Shown here: positions 28,559-37,988 of the stretch, in pieces
How the letters are laid out: every line of letters starts with the position of its first letter
Position numbering within the stretch: position 1 is the first letter of the stretch
Assembly: GCF_002188635.1 (NCBI RefSeq)
Contig: NZ_NINX01000055.1
Location: 62,001 to 126,000 of the forward strand
Source: Pigmentiphaga sp. NML030171
GTDB taxonomy: Bacteria; Pseudomonadota; Gammaproteobacteria; Burkholderiales; Burkholderiaceae_B
Direction of reading: 5' to 3'
Length of the DNA: 64,000 nt
The notes under the pieces: generated by a model
What the model saw: the letters and a program-made list of their open reading frames with translations, nothing else
Told to the model about the DNA's origin: nothing
Databases searched by the model: none
Translations under genes and position numbers: made by a program

Positions 28559-29493
28559 GGGGTGAACTCCTTGGGTTGTTCGCGGCCCAGCAGGTAGTCG
28601 GCCGGATTGTCCTCGAGGCGGCGGGTGATGGCCCGCAGCGACGCCATCGTCGCCTGCATCTCGCGCAGCGCGCCGCCCAGCTCGCTCAGGCTCTGGGCGC
28701 CGCTGCCCAGCGCGCCGCGATTCTCCTGCACCAGCCGGTCGATGCTGTCGCTGGCGCGCGCCAACGAGGCCATGGCCTGCTGGGCGCTCTGCATGGTGTC
28801 CTTCCCCTGCGAGCCGACCAGTTCGTCGGTGTGCGTCATCAGCGAGTTGGCCTTGGCCAGGGCCTCGGACGTCTGCCGGCCGATCTCGCCCAGTTGCCCG
28901 CTCAGCTTCGCGAAGCCCTCGCGCTGCGCGGCCAGCTCGGCGGTGCTTTCCTCGAGATGTTCCAGGATGCGGCTGATCTGCCGGGCATTCTGGGGCGACA
29001 TGATCTGGCGCGCGCTGGCGACCATCTCGTTGATGTTCAGCATCAGGTCCTCGCCGCCCGCCAGCAGCTGGGTGATGGGCGACGGCAGGGCCACGATGAC
29101 CGGCACCTCGTCGCCCTTGGGCAGAAGGCGCGGGCTCTCGGGCGTGCCGCTGCCGAGCTGGATCACCGAGGTACCGGTGACGCCGGTCAGGCGCAGGCGC
29201 GCCACCGTGTCCTCCTTGACCGGCACGTCGCTGGCGATCCGTATCCGCGCCACCACCTTGCGCGGGTCCACGGGATCGAGCCGCAGCCGCGCCACGTCGC
29301 CCACCTTGATGCCGCTGTACATGACGGCGCTGCCCTCGGACAGTCCGTTGACCGCTTCGTTGAACACGATGTCGAACTGCGCCACGCTGGCGTCCGAATG
29401 GCTCTTGGCCAGCCACAGCGCGAACAGCAGGGCCCCCGTCACCGCGATGACGAGGAACAGGCCGATCACGACATGATGCGCCCGGGTTTCCAT
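28555..29493 (-). CDS. MlaD/MCE-domain protein
   Basis: A 312-residue protein anchored by one N-terminal helix (about 9-29), then an MCE domain (VYSGIKVGDVARL-like region at about 58-100) that forms a hexameric lipid channel in the periplasm. The C-terminal ~150 residues are a long, predicted helical coiled region. It belongs to the phospholipid/hydrophobic-substrate ABC system formed by this operon. A separate soluble MlaC is not encoded here. Confidence 0.92.
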   Translation of the reverse strand: METRAHHVVIGLFLVIAVTGALLFALWLAKSHSDASVAQFDIVFNEAVNGLSEGSAVMYSGIKVGDVARLRLDPVDPRKVVARIRIASDVPVKEDTVARLRLTGVTGTSVIQLGSGTPESPRLLPKGDEVPVIVALPSPITQLLAGGEDLMLNINEMVASARQIMSPQNARQISRILEHLEESTAELAAQREGFAKLSGQLGEIGRQTSEALAKANSLMTHTDELVGSQGKDTMQSAQQAMASLARASDSIDRLVQENRGALGSGAQSLSELGGALREMQATMASLRAITRRLEDNPADYLLGREQPKEFTP

Positions 29494-30288
29494 CTACTCC
29501 TCCTTGCGCGGCCGTTCGGCCGCCCGCGACGCCGCGCGTCCGCGCGGCCCCTGGAAATACTCCTGTATCCACGGATCGTCGACCCGCTCCACCACTTCCA
29601 GCCGGTCCACCACCAGCACCTTGCGCTGCGACAGCACCGCCACCCGGTCGCAAATGGCGTAGAGCGTATCCAGATCATGCGTGACCAGGAACACGGTCAA
29701 CCCCAGCGCGTCCCGCAAGGTGAGGATCAGGTCGTCGAAGGCGGCCGCGCCGATCGGATCCAGTCCCGCCGTGGGCTCGTCCAGGAACAGCAGGTCGGGA
29801 TCCAGCGCCAGGGCGCGTGCCAGCGCCGCCCGCTTGACCATGCCGCCCGACAGCGAGGCCGGGGACTTGGCGCCGGCCTCGACCGGCAGGCCCGCCAGCG
29901 CCAGCTTGAGCCGCGCCAGCCGCTCGGCCTCGGGCCGCGCCAGGCCCGCGTGCTCGATCAGCGGCAGCGCGGCGTTCTCGGTCACGGACAGCGAGGAGAA
30001 CAGCGCGCCGCGCTGGAACAGCACCCCCATCCGGCGCTCCTGGCGCGAACGCAGCTCGGGGGACAGCTCGTCCAGCGCCTGGCCGAACACCTGCACGCTG
30101 CCGGCGGTCGGCCGCCGCAGCCCCACGATGGAACGCAGCAGCACCGACTTGCCCGAGCCCGACCCGCCCACCACGCCCAGGATCTCGCCCCGGCGGATGT
30201 CCAGGTCCAGCCCTTCGTGCACGGTCTGGGCGCCGAAGCGGTTGACCAGCCCGCGCACGCGCACGATGGGTTCGTCGGCCGTCACCAT
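29494..30288 (-). CDS. ABC transporter ATP-binding protein (MlaF-like)
   Basis: A 264-residue ATPase. Walker A is GGSGSGKS at 41-48, the signature LSGG at 146-149, and Walker B LLFLDE at 166-171. VTHDLDTLYAICDRV follows, the H-loop with the MlaF-type D/LDTL variant. It overlaps the permease gene by seven bases and abuts the MCE gene. It energises lipid transport at the inner membrane. Confidence 0.93.
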   Translation of the reverse strand: MVTADEPIVRVRGLVNRFGAQTVHEGLDLDIRRGEILGVVGGSGSGKSVLLRSIVGLRRPTAGSVQVFGQALDELSPELRSRQERRMGVLFQRGALFSSLSVTENAALPLIEHAGLARPEAERLARLKLALAGLPVEAGAKSPASLSGGMVKRAALARALALDPDLLFLDEPTAGLDPIGAAAFDDLILTLRDALGLTVFLVTHDLDTLYAICDRVAVLSQRKVLVVDRLEVVERVDDPWIQEYFQGPRGRAASRAAERPRKEE

Positions 30289-31424
30289 CCCATCTCCATG
30301 AAGAACAGCGCCGCCAGCGCGTCGATCAGGATCACCATGAAGATCGCCTGCACGACGCTGGAGGTGGTGTGCTCGCCCACGGACTGGGCACTGCCGCTGA
30401 CCTTGAAGCCCTCCAGGCAGCCGATCACGGCGATGATGAAGGCCAGGATCGGCGCCTTGACGATGCCCACGTAGAAATGCCGCACGTCCAGGCTCTCGCG
30501 CAGGGTGGACAGGAACAGCGACGGCGGGATGTCCAGGCTCCAGGCACAGACCACCATGCCGCCGGCGATGCCGGTCAGCATGGACATGAAGGTCAGCACG
30601 GGCAGCGACACCAGCATGGCCAGCACGCGCGGCAGCACCAGCATGTTGATGGGGTCGAGCCCGAGGGCCCGGATGGCGTCGATTTCCTCGTTGGCCTTCA
30701 TCGAGCCGATCTGCGCGGTGAAGGCGCTGGCGGTCCGGCCCGCCATCAGGATGGCGGTCAGCAGCACGGCGAACTCGCGCAGGAAGGCGAAGCCGACCAG
30801 GTTGATCGTATAGAGCGTGGCGCCGAAGTCCCGCAGCACCGTGGCGCCCAGGAAGGCCACGACGGCGCCGACCAGGAAAGTCAGCAAGGCGATGATGGGA
30901 ACGGCGTTCAGTCCGATCTGCTCGATCTGGGCGACGGTGGCCGTGAGTCGCCACGTGCGCGGACGCACCAGCGAACGGCCCAGGCTTTCGAGCGTCAGGC
31001 CGATGAACCCGCACAGGCCCGCGGCGTGCTTCCAGAACTGCTCGGCGGCTTCGCCCACGTGGCACAGCAGCTCGGCCACCGGCGACGGCGGCTCGGGTGG
31101 CTTGCATTGCTGGACCGCGCCCTGGGCGCGGATGATGGTGTCGAGCAAGGCGCGGCGCGATGCCTCCACCGGGGGGCCGGAGGCCAGCAACCCGGGCAGG
31201 CGCTCCGCGCCCAGCAGGTCGACCAGCAGCGCGGCGCCCGCGGTGTCCAGGACGCCCAGCCGGCTGAGGTCCAGCACGCGCACCTGGGGGACCGCATCGA
31301 AACGGGCGGTCTCGCGGCGCAGGGCCTCGAAGCCCGCCAGCGACCAGTCGCCCTCGACCGACAGGCGGCCGTCGCCGGCTGCGGCATCCCACACTAGACG
31401 GCCTGGCTGCGGCGCTGCGCTCAT
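30282..31424 (-). CDS. MlaE-family permease with N-terminal STAS-like domain
   Basis: A 380-residue inner-membrane protein. Residues ~10-85 form an MlaB-like STAS domain (RVLDLSRLGVLDTAGAALL), here fused to the MlaE permease (~130-380, about six helices; SMKANEEIDAIRALGLDP is the family motif). In E. coli MlaB is a separate small protein, so the fusion explains its absence. ATG 31424 has AGGAA in front; GTG 31445 is an alternative. It lies 42 bases downstream of ffh. Confidence 0.9.
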   Translation of the reverse strand: MSAAPQPGRLVWDAAAGDGRLSVEGDWSLAGFEALRRETARFDAVPQVRVLDLSRLGVLDTAGAALLVDLLGAERLPGLLASGPPVEASRRALLDTIIRAQGAVQQCKPPEPPSPVAELLCHVGEAAEQFWKHAAGLCGFIGLTLESLGRSLVRPRTWRLTATVAQIEQIGLNAVPIIALLTFLVGAVVAFLGATVLRDFGATLYTINLVGFAFLREFAVLLTAILMAGRTASAFTAQIGSMKANEEIDAIRALGLDPINMLVLPRVLAMLVSLPVLTFMSMLTGIAGGMVVCAWSLDIPPSLFLSTLRESLDVRHFYVGIVKAPILAFIIAVIGCLEGFKVSGSAQSVGEHTTSSVVQAIFMVILIDALAALFFMEMGW

Positions 31425-31466
31425 CGTTCCTGGAGACGGGACCACGGAACCGCGATTGTCGGGGCT

Positions 31467-32885
31467 TTACTTGAGTCCAGGCAAGCCTTTCATGCCGCGC
31501 AGCGCCTTCATGCCGCCCATGGCGCGCATCATCTTGGCCATGCCGCCTTTCTTCATCTGCTTCATCATGGCCTGCATCTGCTCGAACTGCGACAGCATGC
31601 GGTTGACCTCCTGCACCTGCACGCCGGCGCCGGTGGCGATGCGGCGCTTGCGCGAGGCCTTGATCAGCTCGGGCTTGGCACGCTCGAGCTCGGTCATGGA
31701 GTTCAGGATGCCTTCCATGCGCCGGATCTGCTTGCCAGCCTGCTTGCTGTCGATTTGCGAGGCCGCCTGCGAGAATTGCGCCGGCAGCTTCTCCAGCAGC
31801 GAGCCCATGTCGCCCAGGTTCTTCATCTGCGCGATCTGGGCGCGGAAATCGTTCAGGTCGAACTTGTCGCCCGACTTGAGCTTGGCGGCCAGCTTCTGCG
31901 CCTCGTCCACGTCGATCGCGCGCTGGGCTTCCTCGACCAGCGACAGGATGTCGCCCATGCCCAGCACCCGCTGCGCCATGCGCTCGGGATGGAAGGGCTC
32001 GAGGCCGGACAGCTTCTCGGACACGCCGACGAACTTCAGCGGCTTGCCGGTGACGTGGCGCACCGACAGCGCGGCGCCGCCGCGCGCATCGCCATCCAGC
32101 TTGGTCAGGACCACGCCGGTCAGCGGCAGGGCGTCGTTGAAGGCCTTGGCCACGTTGACCGCGTCCTGGCCCAGCATGGCGTCGACCACGAACAGGGTCT
32201 CGATCGGCTCGAGCAGGGCATGCAGCGCGCGGATCTCGTTCATCAGCGCCTCGTCGATGCCCAGGCGGCCGGCCGTATCGACGATCAGCACGTCGTAATG
32301 GTGCTTGCGGGCATGGTCGAGCGCGTTGCGGGCGATGGCCTCGGGCGCCTGGTCGGCCGACGAGGGCAGGAAGTCGACGCCGGCCTGCGCGGCCACGGTC
32401 TTCAACTGCTCGATGGCGGCGGGACGGTAGACGTCGGCGCTGACCACCAGCACCTTCTTCTTGCCCGTCTTGCGGCCGTTCTGGACATGGCCGCCTTCGG
32501 CCAGCCAGCGGGCCAGCTTGCCGGTGGTGGTGGTCTTGCCCGAGCCCTGCAGGCCCGCCATCAGGATCACGGCGGGGGGCTGCTGGGCCAGCGACAGCTC
32601 GCTCGCGTGGGGTCCGAGGTCGCCGCCCATGAGGGCGGTGAGTTCCTTGTGGACCACGCCCACCAGCGCCTGGCCGGGCGTCAGGCTGCCCATGACGTCC
32701 TCGCCCAGCGCCTTTTCCTTGACCCGCGCGACGAACTCGCGCACGACCGGCAGGGACACGTCGGCTTCCAGCAGCGCCAGACGGACTTCGCGCAGCATTT
32801 CCTGCGTATTCGCCTCGGTCAGGCGCGCTTCCCCCTTCAGGGTCTTGACGACGCGCGACAGGCGGGCGGTAAGGTTATCGAGCAT
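31467..32885 (-). CDS. ffh: signal recognition particle protein Ffh
   Basis: SRP54 GTPase (472 residues) that targets membrane proteins co-translationally. N domain 1-90; G1 motif GLQGSGKTTTT from 111; VDTAGRLGIDEALM and TKLDGDARGG follow. The methionine-rich M domain fills the last ~150 residues (QMQAMMKQMKKGGMAKMMRA) and binds 4.5S RNA and signal peptides. Its start codon is only 23 bases from the chosen start of the divergent CcsA-like gene. Confidence 0.97.
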   Translation of the reverse strand: MLDNLTARLSRVVKTLKGEARLTEANTQEMLREVRLALLEADVSLPVVREFVARVKEKALGEDVMGSLTPGQALVGVVHKELTALMGGDLGPHASELSLAQQPPAVILMAGLQGSGKTTTTGKLARWLAEGGHVQNGRKTGKKKVLVVSADVYRPAAIEQLKTVAAQAGVDFLPSSADQAPEAIARNALDHARKHHYDVLIVDTAGRLGIDEALMNEIRALHALLEPIETLFVVDAMLGQDAVNVAKAFNDALPLTGVVLTKLDGDARGGAALSVRHVTGKPLKFVGVSEKLSGLEPFHPERMAQRVLGMGDILSLVEEAQRAIDVDEAQKLAAKLKSGDKFDLNDFRAQIAQMKNLGDMGSLLEKLPAQFSQAASQIDSKQAGKQIRRMEGILNSMTELERAKPELIKASRKRRIATGAGVQVQEVNRMLSQFEQMQAMMKQMKKGGMAKMMRAMGGMKALRGMKGLPGLK

Positions 32886-32908
32886 GAATGGGATTCGCTT
32901 ACACTTCC

Positions 32909-33760
32909 ATGGATATGGGAATTGTATTGCACGCACTGGCTGCGGCCGGTTACGCCTTGTTGACGGTATTCGCGTGGCGAGCCGTCTCGTCGCACCCCGA
33001 ACCCCGGACCGGCTCCGCCGAGCGCCTGGGGCTGGCGCTGGTGCTGATCCTGCACGGCCTGGCGGTCCAGCAGGCCATGCTGGGGGACGGCAACCTGAAG
33101 CTGGGCTTCGCTCTGGGCATCTCGGCCGCGCTGTGGCTGGGCCTGGTCGTCTTCTGGGCCGAAAGCCTGTGGGTGGCCATCGACGGCCTGCGGCTCTGGC
33201 TGATGCCGCTGGGCGTGATCGGCACCGTGCTGCCCGTGGTCTTTCCCGAGGGCCGCGTCATCGCCCATGCCGACAGCGGCTGGCTGCGCGTGCACCTGGC
33301 CATCGCGCTGGCCGCCTACAGCATGATCACCATCGCCGCCCTGCACGCGCTGCTGATGGCCTCGGCCGACCGGCGCCTGCACGACATCTCGGCCAGCAAC
33401 CCGCCCCAGCCCCGGCACTCGGCCCGGGTCTACGCCCGCCTGTTCGACGCCGTGCCGCCCCTGCTGGTGCTCGAACGCCTGCTGTTCCGGCTGATCTGGG
33501 TCGGCTTCGTGCTGCTGACCCTGGCCGTCATCAGCGGCATCGTCATCTCCGAGTCGCTGTCGGGCACCGCGCTGCCCCTGGACCACAAGACCGTCTTCAC
33601 GCTGCTCTCATGGCTGACCTTCGGCCTGCTGCTGCTGGGACGCCAGGTCTGGGGCTGGCGCGGCCGCATCGCGCTGCGCTGGACGCTGGTCGGCTTCGCC
33701 TTCCTGCTGCTGGCCTACACCGGCACCCGGTTCGTGCTCGAGTTCATCCTGCACCGCTAG
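32909..33760 (+). CDS. CcsA/YpjD-like cytochrome c assembly membrane protein
   Basis: About 283 residues with eight predicted membrane helices. A WAESLW stretch and conserved histidines in loops (HLAIALAAYSMI region) resemble the CcsA/CcmC heme-handling family, YpjD subgroup, which usually sits next to ffh. Its exact substrate is unknown. The frame is open from ATG 32888, which would leave two bases to the ffh start; ATG 32909 or 32915 is more likely. Confidence 0.85.
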   Translation: MDMGIVLHALAAAGYALLTVFAWRAVSSHPEPRTGSAERLGLALVLILHGLAVQQAMLGDGNLKLGFALGISAALWLGLVVFWAESLWVAIDGLRLWLMPLGVIGTVLPVVFPEGRVIAHADSGWLRVHLAIALAAYSMITIAALHALLMASADRRLHDISASNPPQPRHSARVYARLFDAVPPLLVLERLLFRLIWVGFVLLTLAVISGIVISESLSGTALPLDHKTVFTLLSWLTFGLLLLGRQVWGWRGRIALRWTLVGFAFLLLAYTGTRFVLEFILHR

Positions 33761-33781
33761 AAACCAGGACCCCCAACCACC

Positions 33782-34027
33782 ATGGGCAAGCTACTTTTCT
33801 GGGTGTTCGTCATCGTGGTCGCCCTGCTGGTGGCCCGCATCGCCGCCCGCAGCGCGGTCAAGGGCCACCGCCGCGAATCGCGTCGGGCCGACGCCAGCCG
33901 CTTCCCGGCCGACGGCATGGTGCGCTGCGCCCATTGCGGCATCCACCTGCCGCCGTCCGAAGCCGTGCGGCGCAAGGGCTATAACTATTGCAGCCTGGCC
34001 CACTCGCTGAAGGGTCCCGGCAAATGA
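33782..34027 (+). CDS. PP0621-family small membrane protein
   Basis: An 81-residue protein with one N-terminal hydrophobic helix (about 4-20). A basic linker follows, then a short zinc-ribbon-like segment with CAHCGIHLPPSEA and a third Cys in YNYCSLAH. The same organisation marks the PP0621 family of unknown function. Its stop overlaps the ampD start (ATGA), and it follows the CcsA-like gene by 21 bases. Confidence 0.82.
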   Translation: MGKLLFWVFVIVVALLVARIAARSAVKGHRRESRRADASRFPADGMVRCAHCGIHLPPSEAVRRKGYNYCSLAHSLKGPGK

Positions 34028-34599
34028 ACGTCGCCGCGCGGCTGGACGGCCAGGGCTGGATCGACCACCCCGCCGTGCGCCGGGTCCCTTCCCCCAACAC
34101 CGACGAGCGGCCCCCCGGCACGGAAATCTCGCTGCTGGTCCTGCACAACATCAGCCTGCCGCCCGGCGAATTCGGCGGCCCCTACGTCGAGGCCCTGTTC
34201 ACCAACACCCTCGATTGCGATGCCCACCCCTGGTTCGACTGCCTGCGCGGCCTGAAGGTCTCGGCCCACTTCCTGATCGACCGCAACGGCGCCATCGTCC
34301 AGTTCGCCAGCACCGACCGCCGGGCCTGGCACGCCGGCGTCTCCTGCCACGACGGCCGCGAACGCTGCAACGACTTTTCCATCGGCATCGAACTCGAAGG
34401 CTGCGACACCGTGCCCTTCACCGACGCCCAGTACCGCGCCCTGGCCTGGCTCACCCCGGCCCTGCGCGCCCGCTACCCCCTGCAGGCCGTCCGCGGCCAC
34501 GAGCACATCGCCCCCGGCCGCAAGACCGACCCCGGCCCCGCCTTCGACTGGGCCCGCTACGGCCGGGAAACGGGCTGGACCGCCCTTCCCCTCCTGTAG
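34024..34599 (+). CDS. ampD: 1,6-anhydro-N-acetylmuramyl-L-alanine amidase
   Basis: Cytoplasmic zinc amidase (191 residues) that recycles peptidoglycan by cutting anhydro-muropeptides; its loss derepresses AmpC-type beta-lactamase in species that carry ampR-ampC. The zinc ligands are visible as His41 (LVLHNIS), His159 (GHEHIAPGR) and Asp169 (KTDPGP), with the catalytic Glu123. There is no signal peptide, as expected for AmpD rather than AmiA/E. Confidence 0.94.
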   Translation: MNVAARLDGQGWIDHPAVRRVPSPNTDERPPGTEISLLVLHNISLPPGEFGGPYVEALFTNTLDCDAHPWFDCLRGLKVSAHFLIDRNGAIVQFASTDRRAWHAGVSCHDGRERCNDFSIGIELEGCDTVPFTDAQYRALAWLTPALRARYPLQAVRGHEHIAPGRKTDPGPAFDWARYGRETGWTALPLL

Positions 34600-34651
34600 A
34601 ATCTCGCCCTCGCCAACCCCGGCCCGCCCACGCCCAGCCCGCGCCCGCTCT

Positions 34652-34711
34652 GTTTCACGCGCTGCAAACGCCGCATTTCACGCGTGCCTCGTGCACCTTT
34701 CGTCGTGAAAC
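34652..34711. repeat. TTTCACG repeats upstream of nrdA
   Basis: TTTCACGCG occurs twice as a direct repeat (34653 and 34677). GTTTCACG at 34652 is matched by the inverted CGTGAAAC at 34704-34711. The outer pair could form a hairpin or a regulator site. Its meaning is unknown. Confidence 0.35.
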
Positions 34712-34796
34712 ACGCATGGTTGCTGGCTGTCTAATAAATAGAGCCCGATTTGCCTATGCGAGCGCCGGATTCTCTCCGCCAGCAACATTTTGACAC

Positions 34797-34825
34797 TTGC
34801 CGTACAATCTGCCCCCCCCTAGAAT
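34797..34825 (+). promoter_or_regulatory. candidate nrdA promoter
   Basis: TTGCCG, 17 bases, then TAGAAT gives a plausible sigma-70 promoter. The first NrdR-like box overlaps its -10. A TTGACA at 34790 and TACAAT at 34803 are also present but badly spaced. Confidence 0.45.
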
Positions 34826-34861
34826 TAGTGCCTTGCCGGTCACACACCACTAGATGTAGTG
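34817..34861. promoter_or_regulatory. pair of NrdR-like boxes
   Basis: CCCTAGAATTAGTG (34817-34830) and CACTAGATGTAGTG (34848-34861) agree at 11 of 14 positions, and the second is an inverted repeat (CACTA/TAGTG). Their centres are 31 bases apart, three helical turns, the spacing known for NrdR box pairs before ribonucleotide reductase genes. Binding by the dATP/ATP-sensing repressor NrdR would cover the -10. Confidence 0.75.
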
Positions 34862-34887
34862 CCCGCGCTGCAAGGGAGGGGGAAAAC

Positions 34888-34986
34888 ATGGCTTATCCAG
34901 ACCAGCCCGGATGTGCGGCGGCCACTGCCGCGCACCTCGTCGTTAGGCCCCAAGCCGCGCTCCGGCGCGGCCTGACGCCCTTGTAA
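34888..34986 (+). CDS. possible 32-residue leader peptide upstream of nrdA
   Basis: A short frame, MAYPDQPGCAAATAAH and on to GLTPL, starts at an ATG preceded by GGGAGGGGGAAAAC, the strongest Shine-Dalgarno in this region. It ends 78 bases before nrdA. A perfect seven-pair hairpin GCCGCGC/GCGCGGC with loop TCCG (34954-34971) lies within its 3' part. It may be a translated leader that tunes nrdA, or chance; I know no named family for it. Confidence 0.4.
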   Translation: MAYPDQPGCAAATAAHLVVRPQAALRRGLTPL

Positions 34987-35064
34987 TCAAGAATATTCGC
35001 TGCAAATCCCAGAACACCGAGTACCGGCGCGGCCCCCCGCGCCTTCATGCATCCAGGAGGCCTT

Positions 35065-37962
35065 ATGCAACTCTCGACTCCCTCGGCCCAATCGACCGCT
35101 GCGCCGCTAGCTTCCAAGCCCGCACAGACCGAAGCCGACCAGACCGCGTATTCCGACCACAAGGTCATCCGGCGCAACGGCGCCGTGGTCGGATTCGAAC
35201 CCGGCAAGATTTCCATCGCGCTGACCAAGGCCTTCCTGGCCGTCAACGGTGGCCAGGGCGCTGCTTCCGCGCGTGTGCGCGAGCTCGTCGAAGGCCTGAC
35301 CAAACAGGTCGTCCACGCGCTGGTCCGCCGCCAGCCCAGCGGCGGCACGGTCCATATCGAAGACATCCAGGACCAGGTCGAACTGGCGCTGATGCGCTCC
35401 GGCGAGCATGACGTCGCGCGCGCCTACGTGCTGTACCGTGAAAAGCGCGCCCAGCAGCGTGCGCTGATGCACACCTCGCCCGACCAGGCGGTCGTGCACG
35501 TCACCGAGAACGGCCTGCGCATCCCGCTCGACCCCCAGCACCTGCAGGCCATCATCCAGGCCGCGTGCTCGGGCCTGGAGGAATTCGTCTCGGCCGAGGG
35601 CATCTTCAAGGAAACCGTCAAGAACCTGTACGACGGCGTCTCCACCGACGAGATCTTCAAGTCCGCCATCCTGGCCGCGCGCTCGCAGCTGGAAAAGGAT
35701 CCGGCCTACAGCACGGTCACGGCACGTCTCTTGCTGCACACCATCCGCAAGGAAGTGCTGGGCGAGGAGGTCGAACAAGCCGCCATGGCCACGCGTTACG
35801 CCGAATATTTCCCGCAATTCATCGCTCGCGGCATCGAGGGCGGCCTGCTTGACCCCAAGCTGGCCACCTTCGACCTGGCGCGCCTGGGCGCGGCGCTGAA
35901 GGATACGCGCGACCTGCAGTTCACCTACCTGGGCCTGCAGACCCTGTACGACCGCTACTTCCTGCACATCAAGGGCACCCGCATCGAGCTGCCGCAGGCC
36001 TTCTTCATGCGCGTCGCGATGGGCCTGGCCCTGGAAGAAACCGACCGCGAAGCCCGCGCCATCGAGTTCTACAACATCCTGTCGTCGTTCGACTTCATGA
36101 GCTCGACGCCGACCCTGTTCAACGCCGGCACCCTGCACTCGCAGCTGTCGTCGTGCTACCTGACCACGGTGGCCGACAGCCTGGAAAGCATCTACGACGC
36201 CATCAAGGAAAACGCGCTGCTGGCCAAGTACGCCGGCGGCCTGGGCAACGACTGGACCCCCGTGCGCGCGCTGCGCAGCCACATCAAGGGCACCAACGGC
36301 GAAAGCCAGGGCGTGGTCCCCTTCCTGAAGGTGGTCAACGACACCGCGGTGGCGGTCAACCAGGGCGGCAAGCGCAAGGGCGCCGTGTGCACGTACCTCG
36401 AGACGTGGCACCTGGACATCGAGGAATTCCTCGAACTGCGCAAGAACACCGGCGACGAGCGCCGCCGCACCCACGACATGAACACGGCCAACTGGATCCC
36501 CGACCTGTTCATGAAGCGCGTCATGGACAATGCCGAATGGACCCTGTTCTCGCCGTCCGACTGCCCCGACCTGCACGACAAGGTCGGCAAGGAATTCGAG
36601 AAGGCCTACCTGGGCTATGAAGCCAAGGTCGCCAGCGGCGAACTGAAGCTCTTCAAGAAGATCCCGGCCATGTCGCTGTGGCGCAAGATGCTCTCGATGC
36701 TGTTCGAGACCGGCCACCCGTGGATCACGTTCAAGGATCCCTGCAACATCCGCTCGCCCCAGCAGCACGTCGGCGTCGTCCACAGCTCCAACCTGTGCAC
36801 CGAGATCACGCTGAACACCAACGAGTCCGAGATCGCGGTCTGCAACCTGGGTTCGGTCAACCTCGTCGCGCACCTGAAGACCAACGCCGACGGCACGGTC
36901 GAGCTCGACCACGACAAGCTGCGCAGCACGATCCACGTCGCCATGCGCATGCTCGACAACGTGATCGACATCAACTATTACGCCGTCGACAAGGCCCGCA
37001 ACTCCAACCTGCGCCATCGTCCCGTCGGCATGGGCATCATGGGCTTCCAGGATGCGCTGCACATCATGCGCGTGCCCTACGCGTCGGATGCCGCCATCGA
37101 ATTCGCCGACCGCTCGATGGAAGCGGTGTGCTACTACGCCTACCTCGCGTCGACCGAACTGGCCGAGGAACGCGGCCGCTACTCGTCGTTCGAAGGCTCG
37201 CTGTGGGACCGCGGCATTCTTCCGCAGGATTCCATCAAGCTGCTGCGCGAAGAGCGCGGAGGCTACGTCGACATCGACGAAAGCGCGTCGATGGACTGGA
37301 ATGCGTTGCGCGAGCGCATCAAACTGCATGGCATGCGCAATTCGAACTGCATCGCTATTGCCCCGACGGCGACGATTTCCAATATCATTGGCGTATCTGC
37401 GTGCATTGAACCGACTTATCAGAACTTGTACGTCAAATCGAATCTCTCCGGCGAATTCACGATCGTCAACGATTACTTGGTGCGTGATCTCAAGAAGCTC
37501 GGGCTGTGGGACGAGGTGATGATCGCAGACCTGAAGTACTTCGATGGCAGTCTCGCCAAGATCGACCGGGTGCCTCCCGAGCTGCGCAAGCTGTATGCGA
37601 CGGCCTTCGAGGTAGAGCCCCGTTGGCTCGTGGAATGCGCGGCGCGCCGCCAGAAGTGGATCGACCAGTCGCAATCGCTCAATATCTATATGGCGGGCGC
37701 ATCGGGCAAGAAGCTGGACGAGACGTACAAGCTGGCCTGGCAGCGCGGCCTGAAGACCACCTACTACCTGCGCACCCTGGGTGCGACCAGCGCTGAAAAA
37801 TCGACCGGACGCGGCGGCGAATTGAACGCCGTGCCCACGGCCTCGTCCAATGCGGGAATGTCCGCGGCGGGCACCAACCTTCCGGAACCGGAAATCGTCG
37901 GGGCGGTATGCACCATGAAGCCGGGTGACCCTGGCTTCGAAGAGTGCGAAGCCTGCCAATAA
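35065..37962 (+). CDS. nrdA: class Ia ribonucleoside-diphosphate reductase, alpha subunit
   Basis: Large catalytic subunit (965 residues) that reduces NDPs to dNDPs. The N-terminal ATP-cone ([19 protein letters not shown]) gives allosteric control by ATP/dATP. Active-site cysteines are visible in QLSSCYLTT and [11 protein letters not shown], and the redox-shuttle pair at the C-terminus as ECEACQ. ATG 35065 has AGGAGG four bases in front. The N-terminus carries ~35 extra residues before the cone, and the total is longer than E. coli NrdA (761). nrdB follows after 26 bases. Confidence 0.96.
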   Translation: MQLSTPSAQSTAAPLASKPAQTEADQTAYSDHKVIRRNGAVVGFEPGKISIALTKAFLAVNGGQGAASARVRELVEGLTKQVVHALVRRQPSGGTVHIEDIQDQVELALMRSGEHDVARAYVLYREKRAQQRALMHTSPDQAVVHVTENGLRIPLDPQHLQAIIQAACSGLEEFVSAEGIFKETVKNLYDGVSTDEIFKSAILAARSQLEKDPAYSTVTARLLLHTIRKEVLGEEVEQAAMATRYAEYFPQFIARGIEGGLLDPKLATFDLARLGAALKDTRDLQFTYLGLQTLYDRYFLHIKGTRIELPQAFFMRVAMGLALEETDREARAIEFYNILSSFDFMSSTPTLFNAGTLHSQLSSCYLTTVADSLESIYDAIKENALLAKYAGGLGNDWTPVRALRSHIKGTNGESQGVVPFLKVVNDTAVAVNQGGKRKGAVCTYLETWHLDIEEFLELRKNTGDERRRTHDMNTANWIPDLFMKRVMDNAEWTLFSPSDCPDLHDKVGKEFEKAYLGYEAKVASGELKLFKKIPAMSLWRKMLSMLFETGHPWITFKDPCNIRSPQQHVGVVHSSNLCTEITLNTNESEIAVCNLGSVNLVAHLKTNADGTVELDHDKLRSTIHVAMRMLDNVIDINYYAVDKARNSNLRHRPVGMGIMGFQDALHIMRVPYASDAAIEFADRSMEAVCYYAYLASTELAEERGRYSSFEGSLWDRGILPQDSIKLLREERGGYVDIDESASMDWNALRERIKLHGMRNSNCIAIAPTATISNIIGVSACIEPTYQNLYVKSNLSGEFTIVNDYLVRDLKKLGLWDEVMIADLKYFDGSLAKIDRVPPELRKLYATAFEVEPRWLVECAARRQKWIDQSQSLNIYMAGASGKKLDETYKLAWQRGLKTTYYLRTLGATSAEKSTGRGGELNAVPTASSNAGMSAAGTNLPEPEIVGAVCTMKPGDPGFEECEACQ

Positions 37963-37988
37963 CCCCCGCTGAATACCGGAGTCGATCT

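Noticed and set aside
34600-35064. Cobalamin riboswitch before nrdA
   Set aside because: No B12-box is visible, and the genes are class Ia, which do not need cobalamin.
35107-37959. 950-codon minus-strand frame opposite nrdA
   Set aside because: nrdA shows all catalytic motifs on the plus strand; the antisense translation is His/Arg/Val-rich noise.
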